NCBI GenBank assembly: GCA_944386775.1
Contig: CALXCJ010000007.1
Span: 1 to 40,361, forward strand
From: an uncultured Clostridia bacterium
GTDB lineage: Bacteria; Bacillota; Clostridia; TANB77; CAG-508
Length of the DNA stretch: 40,361 nt
Direction of reading: 5' to 3'
Position numbers and translations under genes: made by a program. Each line of letters opens with the position of its first letter. The stretch's first letter is position 1. The notes beneath the pieces were generated by a model that saw nothing but the letters and a program-made list of their open reading frames with translations, ran no database searches and had not been told where the DNA came from. Below are positions 27,183-35,706 of this stretch, piece by piece.

Positions 27183-27530
27183 ATGTCTATTCGTATGCTT
27201 TTTTTAAAACGGTATAAAAAGATTACATTAAAAAAGATATTCGATTTAAAAGAAATTTACGCTTCAATTGTCCAAATTTCTGATTTTTCTAAGCAAAGTG
27301 CAGATGAACTAACTTCACATATTAATATCCTTTTGAAAAGGGCTGAATCTGGAGGTGAGTTTTATGTTAATGCTTTAAGATGTGATTATAATGGGCTAAT
27401 AAATAAGAGAAATAAATATTTAGCAAGTTATGCTCTATACAAACAACAAGCACTTAACATATTAACAGAAATTAATATTTTAGAAGAAGAATTAGAATCA
27501 ATTGAAGTAAAATCCCAAAAATATACCTAA
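27183..27530 (+). CDS. Hypothetical coiled-coil protein, 115 aa
   Basis: No family recognised. The protein starts with a short basic hydrophobic stretch (MSIRMLFLKRYKK) and is otherwise helical, with a C-terminal heptad-like segment (LNILTEINILEEELESIEVK). GGAGG lies about 12 bases before the ATG. Codon 10 is CGG (27210-27212), preceded by AAA, and must be read as a triplet; a +1 shift would stop after five codons. It has a good promoter and a strong terminator and is one of few plus-strand genes here. Confidence 0.65.
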   Translation: MSIRMLFLKRYKKITLKKIFDLKEIYASIVQISDFSKQSADELTSHINILLKRAESGGEFYVNALRCDYNGLINKRNKYLASYALYKQQALNILTEINILEEELESIEVKSQKYT

Positions 27531-27544
27531 AATAGGAACTTTCA

Positions 27545-27584
27545 AAAAATCCATTTGGGGACTCTATCCTCAAATGGATTTTTT
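27545..27584. terminator. Bidirectional terminator
   Basis: A 17-bp stem (27545-27561 with 27567-27583, one G-U pair) with a 5-nt loop ends in T-runs on both strands. It covers the stop codon of the ABC permease gene ending at 27583. Confidence 0.9.
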
Positions 27585-28824
27585 AATTATTTTTATCTTT
27601 ATACATCTTAACCATATCTTTAAAAGTCATTTTTGTTCCATAGTTTAAAATAGCATTTGAATATATTTTTATTGCAACTTTGGCTATTATTAAAATAGTA
27701 ACAATTAATATTGCGATTGATATTAAAATATCTGTAACACTTGCTATCCCCATCATTATTCTAAATGGCATACAAAATGGTGATGAGAATGGAAACATTG
27801 ATGCAAATACATTTAGTGAACTTGTTGGGTTCATCATTGTAAAGTATGATAGGTAAAATCCTATTACTACAAGTATTGCAACTGGTGTATTGGCTGATTG
27901 GATGTCTTCTGGTTTGCTTACTGTTGATCCTGTAAGTGCATATAATAGTGCATATGTAAAATATCCTAAGATGAAGTATATTATAGTTATAACTCCAAGA
28001 GTTGGTGTTATTTTAGACATATCTAGTACAGATTCAAGTAACCCTGGCTCTAAGAATATTTTTGCAGATATTAGGCTTACTGCAACTATAACACATACTT
28101 GAACAAGTCCAACAATTCCTATTCCTATAGTTTTTCCAAGTACAATTGTTTTTGGAGATGCACTTGTTACAAGTGTTTCCATTATTTTTGATGTTTTTTC
28201 TGTTGTAATTGAGCTTGAAACCTGATATGCACAAAAATATATTGCATAAAATAATACTATTGAAAGCATCATCATAACAAATAAATTTCCACTTACCTCT
28301 TGCTCTTCTGTTTGTTCCATACTAAATTCAAAATTTGGTGTAATTGATTGAATTTGTTCTTGTGTTAAACCTAATTTTGAAATTTGTAAGTTACTATATG
28401 TTTGATTTATTGCATTTACTAAATCTTCTGGAACACTTGTTACAGTTGCCATATTTTTTACTATATATCTTATTTTTATATTTCCTGTTTCTGGCTTTTC
28501 TATTATCATTGCTTCATTTATTTCTTTGGCTTCAATTTGATTTTTAATATCATCTAAACTTAAATTTTCTGTTGTCACCTTTACTTCATAGCCTAAGTCT
28601 AACTCGTTTATTGAATCTAGTGTTCCTTCAAATATATTTTGACTATCTACTATTAGTATTATATTATTTACATTTTCAGTTCCATTGCTAAATAAATTTA
28701 TAATATTTGGTATGTTAAAACCTAAAACTATTAAAATTAATATTATTAATGTTGATATTATAAATGATTTTCTTTTTACCATATCTTTTATTGTAAAATT
28801 TATTACAGTTTTTAAATCTCTCAT
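27583..28824 (-). CDS. ABC-2 type transporter permease (NatB-like)
   Basis: The permease has one N-terminal membrane helix (FIISTLIILILIVLGF), a large extracytoplasmic domain (about residues 45-175) and five or six C-terminal helices (LFVMMMLSIVLFYAIYF, GIGIVGLVQVCVIVAVSLI, LGVITIIYFILGYFTYALLY, VAILVVIGFYLSYF). This is the NatB/YhaP arrangement of exporters for sodium, drugs or peptides. The start is the ATG at 28824, one base after the stop of the ATPase gene, whose end supplies the AAAGGTGG ribosome site, so translation is coupled. Confidence 0.9.
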   Translation of the reverse strand: MRDLKTVINFTIKDMVKRKSFIISTLIILILIVLGFNIPNIINLFSNGTENVNNIILIVDSQNIFEGTLDSINELDLGYEVKVTTENLSLDDIKNQIEAKEINEAMIIEKPETGNIKIRYIVKNMATVTSVPEDLVNAINQTYSNLQISKLGLTQEQIQSITPNFEFSMEQTEEQEVSGNLFVMMMLSIVLFYAIYFCAYQVSSSITTEKTSKIMETLVTSASPKTIVLGKTIGIGIVGLVQVCVIVAVSLISAKIFLEPGLLESVLDMSKITPTLGVITIIYFILGYFTYALLYALTGSTVSKPEDIQSANTPVAILVVIGFYLSYFTMMNPTSSLNVFASMFPFSSPFCMPFRIMMGIASVTDILISIAILIVTILIIAKVAIKIYSNAILNYGTKMTFKDMVKMYKDKNN

Positions 28825-28825
28825 A

Positions 28826-29716
28826 TTAATCACCCACCTTTTCTATGAAAATATCATTTAATGTTGGTTTTTGAATTTCAAATTTATTTACAACAATATT
28901 TTTTTGTATAAGATTTTTTAGTAATTGGTGAGCAGATTCTTCATCTTGAATTTTAATTATATATTCATTATTTTTGGTAAATTCAATTTCCATTTGTAAG
29001 TCTTTTATATCTTTTTCAACATTAACATCTGTAGATAAAAGTACTCTATTTGCTCTATAACTTTCTTTAATTTCTTTTAAGTTTCCTTTAAGAACTGTTT
29101 TTCCTTTATTTAATATAACAATATCACTGCAAAATTCTTCAATTGATGCCATTTGATGGCTTGACATTATAATATATTTTCCGTTTTTTACCAAATCTAT
29201 AATAATATTTTTTAAGATTTCTGAATTTACTGGGTCAAGTCCACTAAAAGGTTCGTCAAGTACTATTAATTCAGGGTCATGAATAATTGCTGTCATAAAT
29301 TGAATTTTTTGCTGATTTCCCTTTGATAGTTTTTCAGCAGGCACATATAAATATTCTTCAACCTTTAATACTTTCGCCCATTTTTCTATTGCACCTTGTG
29401 CATCCTTTCTTTTCATTCCTTTTAGCTCTGCAAAATACATTAATTGGTCAAAAATTTTTACCTTTGGGTATACCCCTCTTTCTTCTGGCAAATATCCAAA
29501 ATTTACATTCTTTCTTTCAACTGCTTTGCCATTCCAAGTAATTTCACCTTTATCTTTTTTTATTATTCCAAGTAACATTCTAATTGTAGTGGTCTTTCCC
29601 GCACCATTTGTTCCAAGTAATCCAAAAACTCCAGGCTTTTCTAATTCAAATGAAATATTATCTACTGCAAGTTTGCCTACAAAGTTTTTAGATACATTTT
29701 GTAATTTTAGTCCCAT
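28826..29716 (-). CDS. ABC transporter ATP-binding protein (NatA-like)
   Basis: A 296-aa ATPase with Walker A GTNGAGKTTT, the signature LSKGNQQK (typical of this export family in place of LSGGQ), Walker B LIVLDEPFSGLDP and switch histidine SSHQM. It powers the permease encoded directly after it. The C-terminal 80 residues form the usual extra domain of NatA-like ATPases. The ATG follows AAAGGAG, and the gene has its own promoter at 29776-29748. Confidence 0.95.
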   Translation of the reverse strand: MGLKLQNVSKNFVGKLAVDNISFELEKPGVFGLLGTNGAGKTTTIRMLLGIIKKDKGEITWNGKAVERKNVNFGYLPEERGVYPKVKIFDQLMYFAELKGMKRKDAQGAIEKWAKVLKVEEYLYVPAEKLSKGNQQKIQFMTAIIHDPELIVLDEPFSGLDPVNSEILKNIIIDLVKNGKYIIMSSHQMASIEEFCSDIVILNKGKTVLKGNLKEIKESYRANRVLLSTDVNVEKDIKDLQMEIEFTKNNEYIIKIQDEESAHQLLKNLIQKNIVVNKFEIQKPTLNDIFIEKVGD

Positions 29717-29747
29717 TTAAACTTCTCCTTTCATTTTTTCCATAAGT

Positions 29748-29776
29748 ATATTACCAGATTGTATTTGTTTTTACAA
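29748..29776 (-). promoter_or_regulatory. Promoter of the ABC exporter operon
   Basis: TTGTAA (29776-29771), 17 bp, extended -10 TGGTAATAT (box 29753-29748) on the minus strand. Repeat R4 begins 18 bp upstream of the -35 box. Confidence 0.65.
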
Positions 29777-29793
29777 TATATTTTTAAAAAAAT

Positions 29794-29957
29794 TTTGGTC
29801 AATCTGGGACAGGTCCCTATTAACCATTTTTGGTCATTCTGGGACAGGTCCTGAGTTACCATTTTTGGTTAATTTGGGACAGGTCTTTTGGTTTTTGGTC
29901 AATTGTGACCAGGTCACGGTTAACCATTTTTGGGGTTAATCTTAACCTGGTCACGAT
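29794..29957. repeat. Intergenic GGGACAGGTC repeat, copy R4 (three units)
   Basis: The longest copy: GGGACAGGTC occurs three times (near 29806, 29841 and 29876), alternating with ACCATTTTTGGTCA-type linkers, and ends with GTGACC-A-GGTCAC, GGTTAACC and a diverged half-unit (AACCTGGTCAC). It lies between the end of ileS and the ABC promoter. Confidence 0.8.
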
Positions 29958-29981
29958 TTGCAAAACTTAGAGTCTTGAGTG

Positions 29982-32900
29982 TTATTTTTCTATGTCTATT
30001 TTTAAGTTTTCTCCATTTATGTTTGTGTCTACATATGTTGTTCTTTCTGCATTGTATTCTATTTTGTTTGCTAGAGTATCATGTTTTATTATGTTTTCGA
30101 ATTTTTTGATTATTTTTTCTATTTTGCTGTTTTGTGCGACATATAGGTTTATTTTGTCTAGTACTTCGAAGTTTCTTTCTTTTCTCATGTTTTGTACTTT
30201 TGATAGTACTTCTCTTAGGATTCCTTCTTCTTCTAGTTCTGGTGTTATAGTGGTGTCTAGTACTACTCCTATTTCTCCTTCTCCACTGAATGCGAATCCT
30301 TCTTTTCCTTGCATTGTTATAAGTAAATTTTCAGAGTTTAGTTCTATTTCTTGCCCTTCTATTTCTATGTATTCTTGTTTTCCTTGTTTTACTTTGTTTG
30401 CTAAGTCCATTTGGTTCTTTTTTGCTATTTCTTCTTTTATTTTTGGTATTAGTTTTCCATATTCTTTTCCTAGGACTGGTTAGGTTGGTTTTATTTCGAA
30501 GTTTACGTATTCTGACATTTCAGCTCCAAGCTCTATTTCTTTTACGTTTAGTTCTTCTTTTATTATGTCTAGGTAGTATTTTGGCAAAGTGTTTATTGAT
30601 ATTAGCATTTTTGATAGTGGTTGTCTGTTTTTGATGTTTACAGAGTTTCTTGCACTTCTTCCTAGTTTTACTATTTTGTATGCTAGGTCCATTTCTTTTT
30701 CTAGATTTTTATCGATTAATTCTTCGTTCATTTCTGGCCATAGGCATAGGTGAATGCTTTCTGGAGCTGTTTTGTTTAAGTTTACAACTAGATTTTGATA
30801 TATTTCGTCTGTTATAAATGGTACAAATGGTGCTGATATTTTACATAGTGTGACTAATACATTATATAATGTTACATATGCTCCGATTTTTTCATCATTT
30901 AGTTCTTGGCTCCAGAATCTTTCTCTGTTTCTTCTTACATACCAGTTTGAAAGTTCATCTGTAAAGTCTTCTATTTGCAGTGCTGCTCCTGTTATGTCAT
31001 ATTTATCTAGTTTTTCTGCAACTTCTTTTACTAGTGTATTTAGTTTTGAAATTATCCATTTATCCATTATATTTTTTGATTCAAAATTACTATATTCTAA
31101 TGGGTTAAATTTGTCTATTTCTGCATATAAAACATAGAATGAATATACATTCCATAATGTGCTTAAAAATCCTCTTTGGGTTTCTTGCACATTTTTTAGT
31201 CCTAGTCTTGTTGGAAGCCATGGGCTACTGCATGTGTAGAAGTGCCAACGTGTTGCGTCTGCCCCTACTGTGTCTAGTAGTACCATTGGGTCTACACCAT
31301 TTCCTTTTGATTTTGACATTTTTTGTCCTTTTTCGTCTAGCACATGTCCTAGTACTATACAGTTTTCAAATGGTGTTATGTTAAATAGTGCTGTTCCTAC
31401 TGCGGTTAATGTGTAGAACCATCCTCTTGTTTGGTCTACCGCTTCTGATATAAATTGTGCTGGGAAGTTGTTTTTAAACATATCTTCATTTTCAAATGGA
31501 TAGTGCCATTGTGCAAAAGGCATTGATCCTGAGTCAAACCAGCAGTCTATAACTTCTTTTGCTCTTTTCATTTTTTTGCCACATTTTGGACATTTTAGGT
31601 AGACTTCGTCTATATATGGTTTATGTAATTCTATATCCTCTGGACAATTTATTGCTTTTTCTTTTAATTCTTTTATAGATCCTATACATTCTCTATGTCC
31701 ACAATTTTCATCTTCACATGTCCATATTGGAAGTGGTGTTCCCCAATATCTGTCTCTTGATATTCCCCAATCTATAACATTTTCTAGGAATTTTCCAAAT
31801 CTTCCTGTTTTTATTGTTTCTGGGTACCAATTTACTTTACTGTTGTTTTCTACAAGTTCATCTCTTAGTTTGCTCATTGCAACAAACCAACTTTCTTTTG
31901 GATAATATAAAAGTGGTGTGTCACATCTCCAGCAATGTGGATATGAGTGAAGGTGTTTTTCTTTGCTAAATAGTTTATTTTCTTTAGCAAGCCATTTGCA
32001 AATATCTTCATTACAGTCCCTTACAAACCTACCTTTCCAAGGTTCTACTTCTGGTACAAATTTTCCTTCTTTATCTACTAGGTTTATAAATGTTATTCCA
32101 TTTTGTTTTGCAACTAGACTATCATCTTCACCATATGCTGGTGCAATATGGACTATTCCTGTACCATCTGTTAGTGTTACATAGTCTCCGTGTATTACTT
32201 CAAATGCTTTTCCTTCTACTGTTCCAAATGGCATTAATCTTTCATATTTTGTGCCTAAAAGTTCTTCACCTTTAAATAGTTTTACTATTTCATAAGGTGT
32301 TTCTCTTAAAACTTGCACAAGCAATTCTTTTGCTAATATGTAGTTTTCGTATTTTGGCTCGTCTTCTGTTCCTATGTTTGCTTTTACTAATGCATATTCA
32401 TATGATTTATTTATACAAAGTGCTAAGTTTGATGGTAATGTCCAAGGGGTTGTTGTCCATGCTAGAATATATGTGTCTTCATCAAAACCTTGTCCTTCTG
32501 ATACTTTAAATTTTGCAATACAAGTTAAATCTTTTACATCTTTATATCCTTGTGCTACTTCATGTGATGAAAGTGCTGTTCCACACCTTGGGCAATATGG
32601 CATTACTTTATGTCCTTCGTATAAAAGTCCTTTATCCCACATTTGCTTTAATGCCCACCATACTGATTCTATATAATCATTATGATATGTTACATATGGG
32701 TTTTCCATATCTACCCAATAACCTACTTTATTTGTCATCTCTTCCCACATATGGACATATGAAAATACACTTTCTTTACATTCTTTTACAAATTTTTCTA
32801 CACCATATTCTTCTATTTGCTGTTTACCTGATATTCCTAATTTTTTTTCTATTTCTAGCTCAACAGGAAGTCCGTGTGTGTCCCAACCTGCTTTACGTAT

Positions 32901-33137
32901 TACTTGGTAACCTTTCATTACTTTATATCTTGGTATGATGTCTTTCATTACTCTTGTTTCTATATGACCTACGTGTGGTTTTCCATTTGCTGTTGGTGGT
33001 CCATCATAAAATGTAAAGTATCTTTTTCCTTGGTTCATTGCAAAGTTCTTTTTTATGATATTTTTTTCTTTCCAAGTTTTTGCAACTTTTCTTTCCATTC
33101 CTACAAATCCTTCTGGTAATTCTACTTTGTTATACAT
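29982..33137 (-). CDS. ileS: Isoleucyl-tRNA synthetase with in-frame TAA
   Basis: IleRS charges tRNA-Ile. The N-terminal 885 codons contain PHVGH (the HIGH motif), the editing domain, KMSKS ([13 protein letters not shown]), a CPKCGKK zinc site and the anticodon-binding domain. At 30482-30480 the frame has TAA, between FEIKPT and [13 protein letters not shown]. The same frame then runs uninterrupted for about 165 more codons (C-terminal domain of the roughly 1040-aa, eukaryote-like IleRS class) to a stop at 29982. Relatives read KPNLPVLG here, so a TTA to TAA change is the simplest origin. No reinitiation site is seen in phase. The start is the ATG at 33137 after AAAGGAGG; a T-box controls it. 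Confidence 0.93.
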
Positions 33138-33164
33138 AGCTTTTCCTCCTTTTACTTTTTTCAT

Positions 33165-33518
33165 ATAAATTTATTTTGTGAAAGAACAAAGCGAAAATTT
33201 AAATTTTTGCACTTAGTTTCATATATTTAAAATAAATTTATTAGTACTAATTTTTAAACTTAAAAAAACTATTTCTCCTTGAATTAGGACGAAATAGTTT
33301 CCGCGGTACCACCTAAATTAGTTTCATATATTTAAAATAAATTTATATGTTACTCTCTTTATTTCTTTTAACGCAAGATTACGGCAAGGTTTACTGTCTT
33401 TTCGACCTTACAACTAATAAGATGATAATAAATAGTTTTACTTACCAAATTTACAGCTACCTTTGGCTCTCTTTAAGATATTGCTATTTATGTTGTTCTT
33501 ATTTTTGTTTTTTGACTT
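33165..33518 (-). ncRNA. T-box riboswitch leader of ileS
   Basis: The minus-strand leader contains the T-box core GGTGGTACCGCGG (33313-33301), whose TGGT suits a tRNA with discriminator A, and a terminator (33300-33262: AAACTATTTC / GAAATAGTTT, then seven T). Stem I pairs ACAACATAAATAG with CTATTTAT and GTTGT; the unpaired part between them holds ATC, an isoleucine specifier. Uncharged tRNA-Ile would favour the antiterminator and ileS transcription. Confidence 0.92.
33213..33240. repeat. 28-nt direct repeat, copy 1 (also 33318-33345)
   Basis: TTAGTTTCATATATTTAAAA-type sequence of 28 nt is repeated identically at 33318-33345. The two copies are 105 bp apart and bracket the T-box core and terminator of the ileS leader. 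Confidence 0.9.
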
Positions 33519-33524
33519 TTTAAT

Positions 33525-33552
33525 ATTATACCATCTTTTTTTTATTTTGCAA
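33525..33552 (-). promoter_or_regulatory. ileS promoter
   Basis: TTGCAA (33552-33547), 16 bp, extended -10 TGGTATAAT (box 33530-33525) on the minus strand, just before the T-box leader. 33553-33712 is AT-rich with no gene seen. Confidence 0.7.
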
Positions 33553-33712
33553 GGATTTTTTTGAAAATTGGGTGCAAAATTTCATTTTTGGGAACATTTT
33601 CATTTACTAGTCACAGACTTTTTGAAAATTTTCTTTTTTTCCTTTTTGTAAAAATCTTCATTTTCTAATCGCATATTTATTGCTTTTTTCCTGCAACAAT
33701 ATATCATTTAAT

Positions 33713-34276
33713 TTATAAATTAAATTTTTCTTTTATTATTTCTGCAACTTTTTCAGCTGGAATTTTTTCATTATTTATTTTTATGTAATTTTTAAATATC
33801 TTTTCTGCTTCACCTGGATCAGAATTAAATTTATGTTTTACCATTGAGGTAAGTAAATCGTTTTCACTCCATTCCAAATTTCTTTTAGATTCTTTGTACT
33901 TTAATCTATTTTCTGTTTTATTCCTTCTTAATCTTTCTTCTAATGGTGCTTCTAATTCTACTACATAAGACTCTTTAAAAAATTTCATCCAACTACTTGT
34001 TTCTTTCTTTTCTAACTCCAAGTCTTTTCCAAAGTCAAAACATACGGTAGATATTATTCCTTTTTCTTCACTTTTAGAGAATTCTTTAAAAACTTCATAT
34101 CTGATTATACTATTCATCTTTAGGAAAACTTCTTTATCATAATCAAATATTAACCTACACATTTCTACTGTCATATGGTTATGAAATAATTTATATCCTG
34201 TTATTTTTGCAAGTTCTTGCCCTACTGTCATTTTCCCCACTGCTTGTGGGCCTATTATCATTATAAAATTTGGCAT
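33713..34276 (-). CDS. P-loop kinase, shikimate kinase-like
   Basis: A 187-aa AAA/nucleotide-kinase-fold protein with Walker A GPQAVGKMTVG at residues 9-19, a hydrophobic core strand GIISTVCFDF and a basic lid-like segment (LEERLRRNKTENRLKYKESKR). It resembles small uncharacterised kinases; the phosphate acceptor is unknown. The ATG overlaps the end of the GNAT-DUF402 gene by 16 bases, with the ribosome site GAGGAGG inside that gene, so it is translationally coupled to it and shares its leader control. Confidence 0.8.
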   Translation of the reverse strand: MPNFIMIIGPQAVGKMTVGQELAKITGYKLFHNHMTVEMCRLIFDYDKEVFLKMNSIIRYEVFKEFSKSEEKGIISTVCFDFGKDLELEKKETSSWMKFFKESYVVELEAPLEERLRRNKTENRLKYKESKRNLEWSENDLLTSMVKHKFNSDPGEAEKIFKNYIKINNEKIPAEKVAEIIKEKFNL

Positions 34277-35379
34277 TTTGCATCCTCCTCGTATAATATT
34301 TCGTTTAGATATTTATCAGTAAATACTTCTATTTTCTTTTCTTTCCCTTGGATTTTTTTAATTAAATCATTTGTTATTTTATATGCATCATCAAGTTCCG
34401 ATTTTGTCATCTCTTTCCTTTCATATGCTTCTTTTATTTCATCTTCATCTAATAAAATAATTTCTCCATCTGGTCTTAATACAACATCTAAATATAAATC
34501 ATCTTCATAAGGTACATTATTTTCTTTTCCTATACTTCTTGCTATATCAAAATACCATTCTATTATTTTATTGTTTTCATCATATATTGCTGTTAGCTTT
34601 ACTTTAGAATTATAATCATAAAACTCTAACCATTTATATCCGGTATCTTGAATGCATATTCCATTTTCTGTTTCATACGGCTTTTTTGCTTTTATAAAAT
34701 AATTTAGGAATATATCTCCTGTAAAATCTTTGCTTTTTATATGTTTAATTTTCTGTTTTATTTTTTCAACATTTTTATCTTCTTTTAACCTATCTGCATA
34801 CCTCTTTTTTAGACTTATCCAATATCTTTGATCTATTTTTCCATTTTCTGCAAGAATTTCATTTTCTAAAATTCCACCATTATTAATAATACTTTTTCTT
34901 GATGCTACATTATCTTTATAACATACCATTAAAACCCTTTTTATTCCTAGCTTTTTACACTCTTCTAGTGCTAGTCTAATCATTTCAGTTGCATATCCTT
35001 TATTTCTTTCAGATGGTCTTACTCCATCACCTATATGCCCTCCATTTTTTAATAGTTTTTCTGTTAAATGATGTCTTATTTGAATTGTCCCTATAAGTTT
35101 GTTGTCACTTTTTCTTATTGCTAAATATAGTGTTGATGGAGATTTTTCTTCTTTTGCAAGCTTTTTTGATAAATCTTTTTTAATTTTTATTAACCATTTA
35201 TCAAAGTCTTTTATCTTATCTAGCCCTCCATCGCCTGATAAATCTAATTCACCATTTTCAAAATGTTCTTTTAAATATTCTTCTACTTGATTTTTGTATT
35301 CTTCTGTTGGAAATATAAGTTTAAGTTCTCCATATGCTTTGCTTTTTTTGCAAATATGGTTTTTTAAATTGGATTCCAT
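34261..35379 (-). CDS. GNAT acetyltransferase fused to DUF402 domain
   Basis: The N-terminal half (about residues 1-185) is a GNAT acetyltransferase: TLYLAIRKSDNKLIGTIQIRH, then the acetyl-CoA loop GVRPSERNKGYATEMI and a VCYKDNVASRKSI helix. The C-terminal half (about 215-340) is a DUF402 domain as in FomD and nucleoside diphosphatases: YKWLEFYDYNSKVKLTAIYDEN, WYFDIARSIG, YLDVVLRPDGEIILLDEDEI. The fusion suggests acetylation and (pyro)phosphate hydrolysis on related substrates, perhaps detoxification; this is inference. The start is the ATG at 35379 after AAAGGAGG. It is preceded by a promoter and a leader with a terminator. Confidence 0.85.
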   Translation of the reverse strand: MESNLKNHICKKSKAYGELKLIFPTEEYKNQVEEYLKEHFENGELDLSGDGGLDKIKDFDKWLIKIKKDLSKKLAKEEKSPSTLYLAIRKSDNKLIGTIQIRHHLTEKLLKNGGHIGDGVRPSERNKGYATEMIRLALEECKKLGIKRVLMVCYKDNVASRKSIINNGGILENEILAENGKIDQRYWISLKKRYADRLKEDKNVEKIKQKIKHIKSKDFTGDIFLNYFIKAKKPYETENGICIQDTGYKWLEFYDYNSKVKLTAIYDENNKIIEWYFDIARSIGKENNVPYEDDLYLDVVLRPDGEIILLDEDEIKEAYERKEMTKSELDDAYKITNDLIKKIQGKEKKIEVFTDKYLNEILYEEDAKCQIL

Positions 35380-35384
35380 AAACA

Positions 35385-35611
35385 TGCCTCCTTTAAAACA
35401 AAAAACTTGCAAAAAATCTTTTAAGACTCCTTTGCAAGAAATTTCTTACTTTTTTATCCTACGAATAGCGAATGGCTAGGGATTTCCTCTTTTCACATAT
35501 CCTACTTCAATACTATTTGCTAGTATTAGGCTAGGGGTTTCCTCTTCACGCTACCCTACTTATTAGGCTAGGGATTTCCTCTTGTAATATTTTGCATATT
35601 ACTTTATTAGT
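35385..35611 (-). ncRNA. Structured leader with three motif copies and terminator
   Basis: The leader RNA holds three copies of AAGAGGAAAYCCCTAGCC (35583-35566, 35546-35529, 35491-35474). Each is followed by a variable hairpin segment and GTAGGRTA, so CCTA pairs with TAGG around it; copy two has an extra AATACTA/TAGTATT stem. A hairpin GTAATAT/ATATTAC starts the leader. It ends in the palindrome AAGAAATTTCTT and a terminator just before the Shine-Dalgarno sequence. I do not recognise a known riboswitch class. Confidence 0.65.
35400..35438 (-). terminator. Attenuator-type terminator before GNAT-DUF402
   Basis: CTTGCAAA (35438-35431) pairs with TTTGCAAG (35413-35406), with inner TCTT/AAGA pairs, and is followed by TTTTTT. 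It lies between the promoter and the ribosome site, so it can act only as an attenuator. Confidence 0.75.
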
Positions 35612-35617
35612 ATATTT

Positions 35618-35646
35618 ATTATACTACAATTCTATACTAAAGTCAA
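35618..35646 (-). promoter_or_regulatory. Promoter of the GNAT-DUF402/kinase operon
   Basis: TTGACT (35646-35641), 17 bp, TATAAT (35623-35618) on the minus strand. Transcription would start near 35611, giving a leader of about 230 nt. Confidence 0.8.
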
Positions 35647-35706
35647 TTAACAAATGCAACTTTTTTCTCCTTTTTATAGCTAAAATTTAAATAAAAATAT
35701 AAAAAC

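Noticed and set aside
30480-30482. Reassignment of TAA to a sense codon
   Set aside because: TAA terminates many genes here at the expected family ends (guaA stops with TAG, but murD, uvrA, the ABC genes and others use TAA).
35474-35583. CRISPR-like array of three repeats
   Set aside because: The 18-nt motifs have unequal spacers that form hairpins, lie in a 5' leader with promoter and terminator, and no cas genes are near.
35474-35600. Leader peptides encoded by the three motifs (RGNP before TAG)
   Set aside because: The frame is open in two copies only; copy two has a stop immediately before the motif, so conservation fits RNA structure better than coding.
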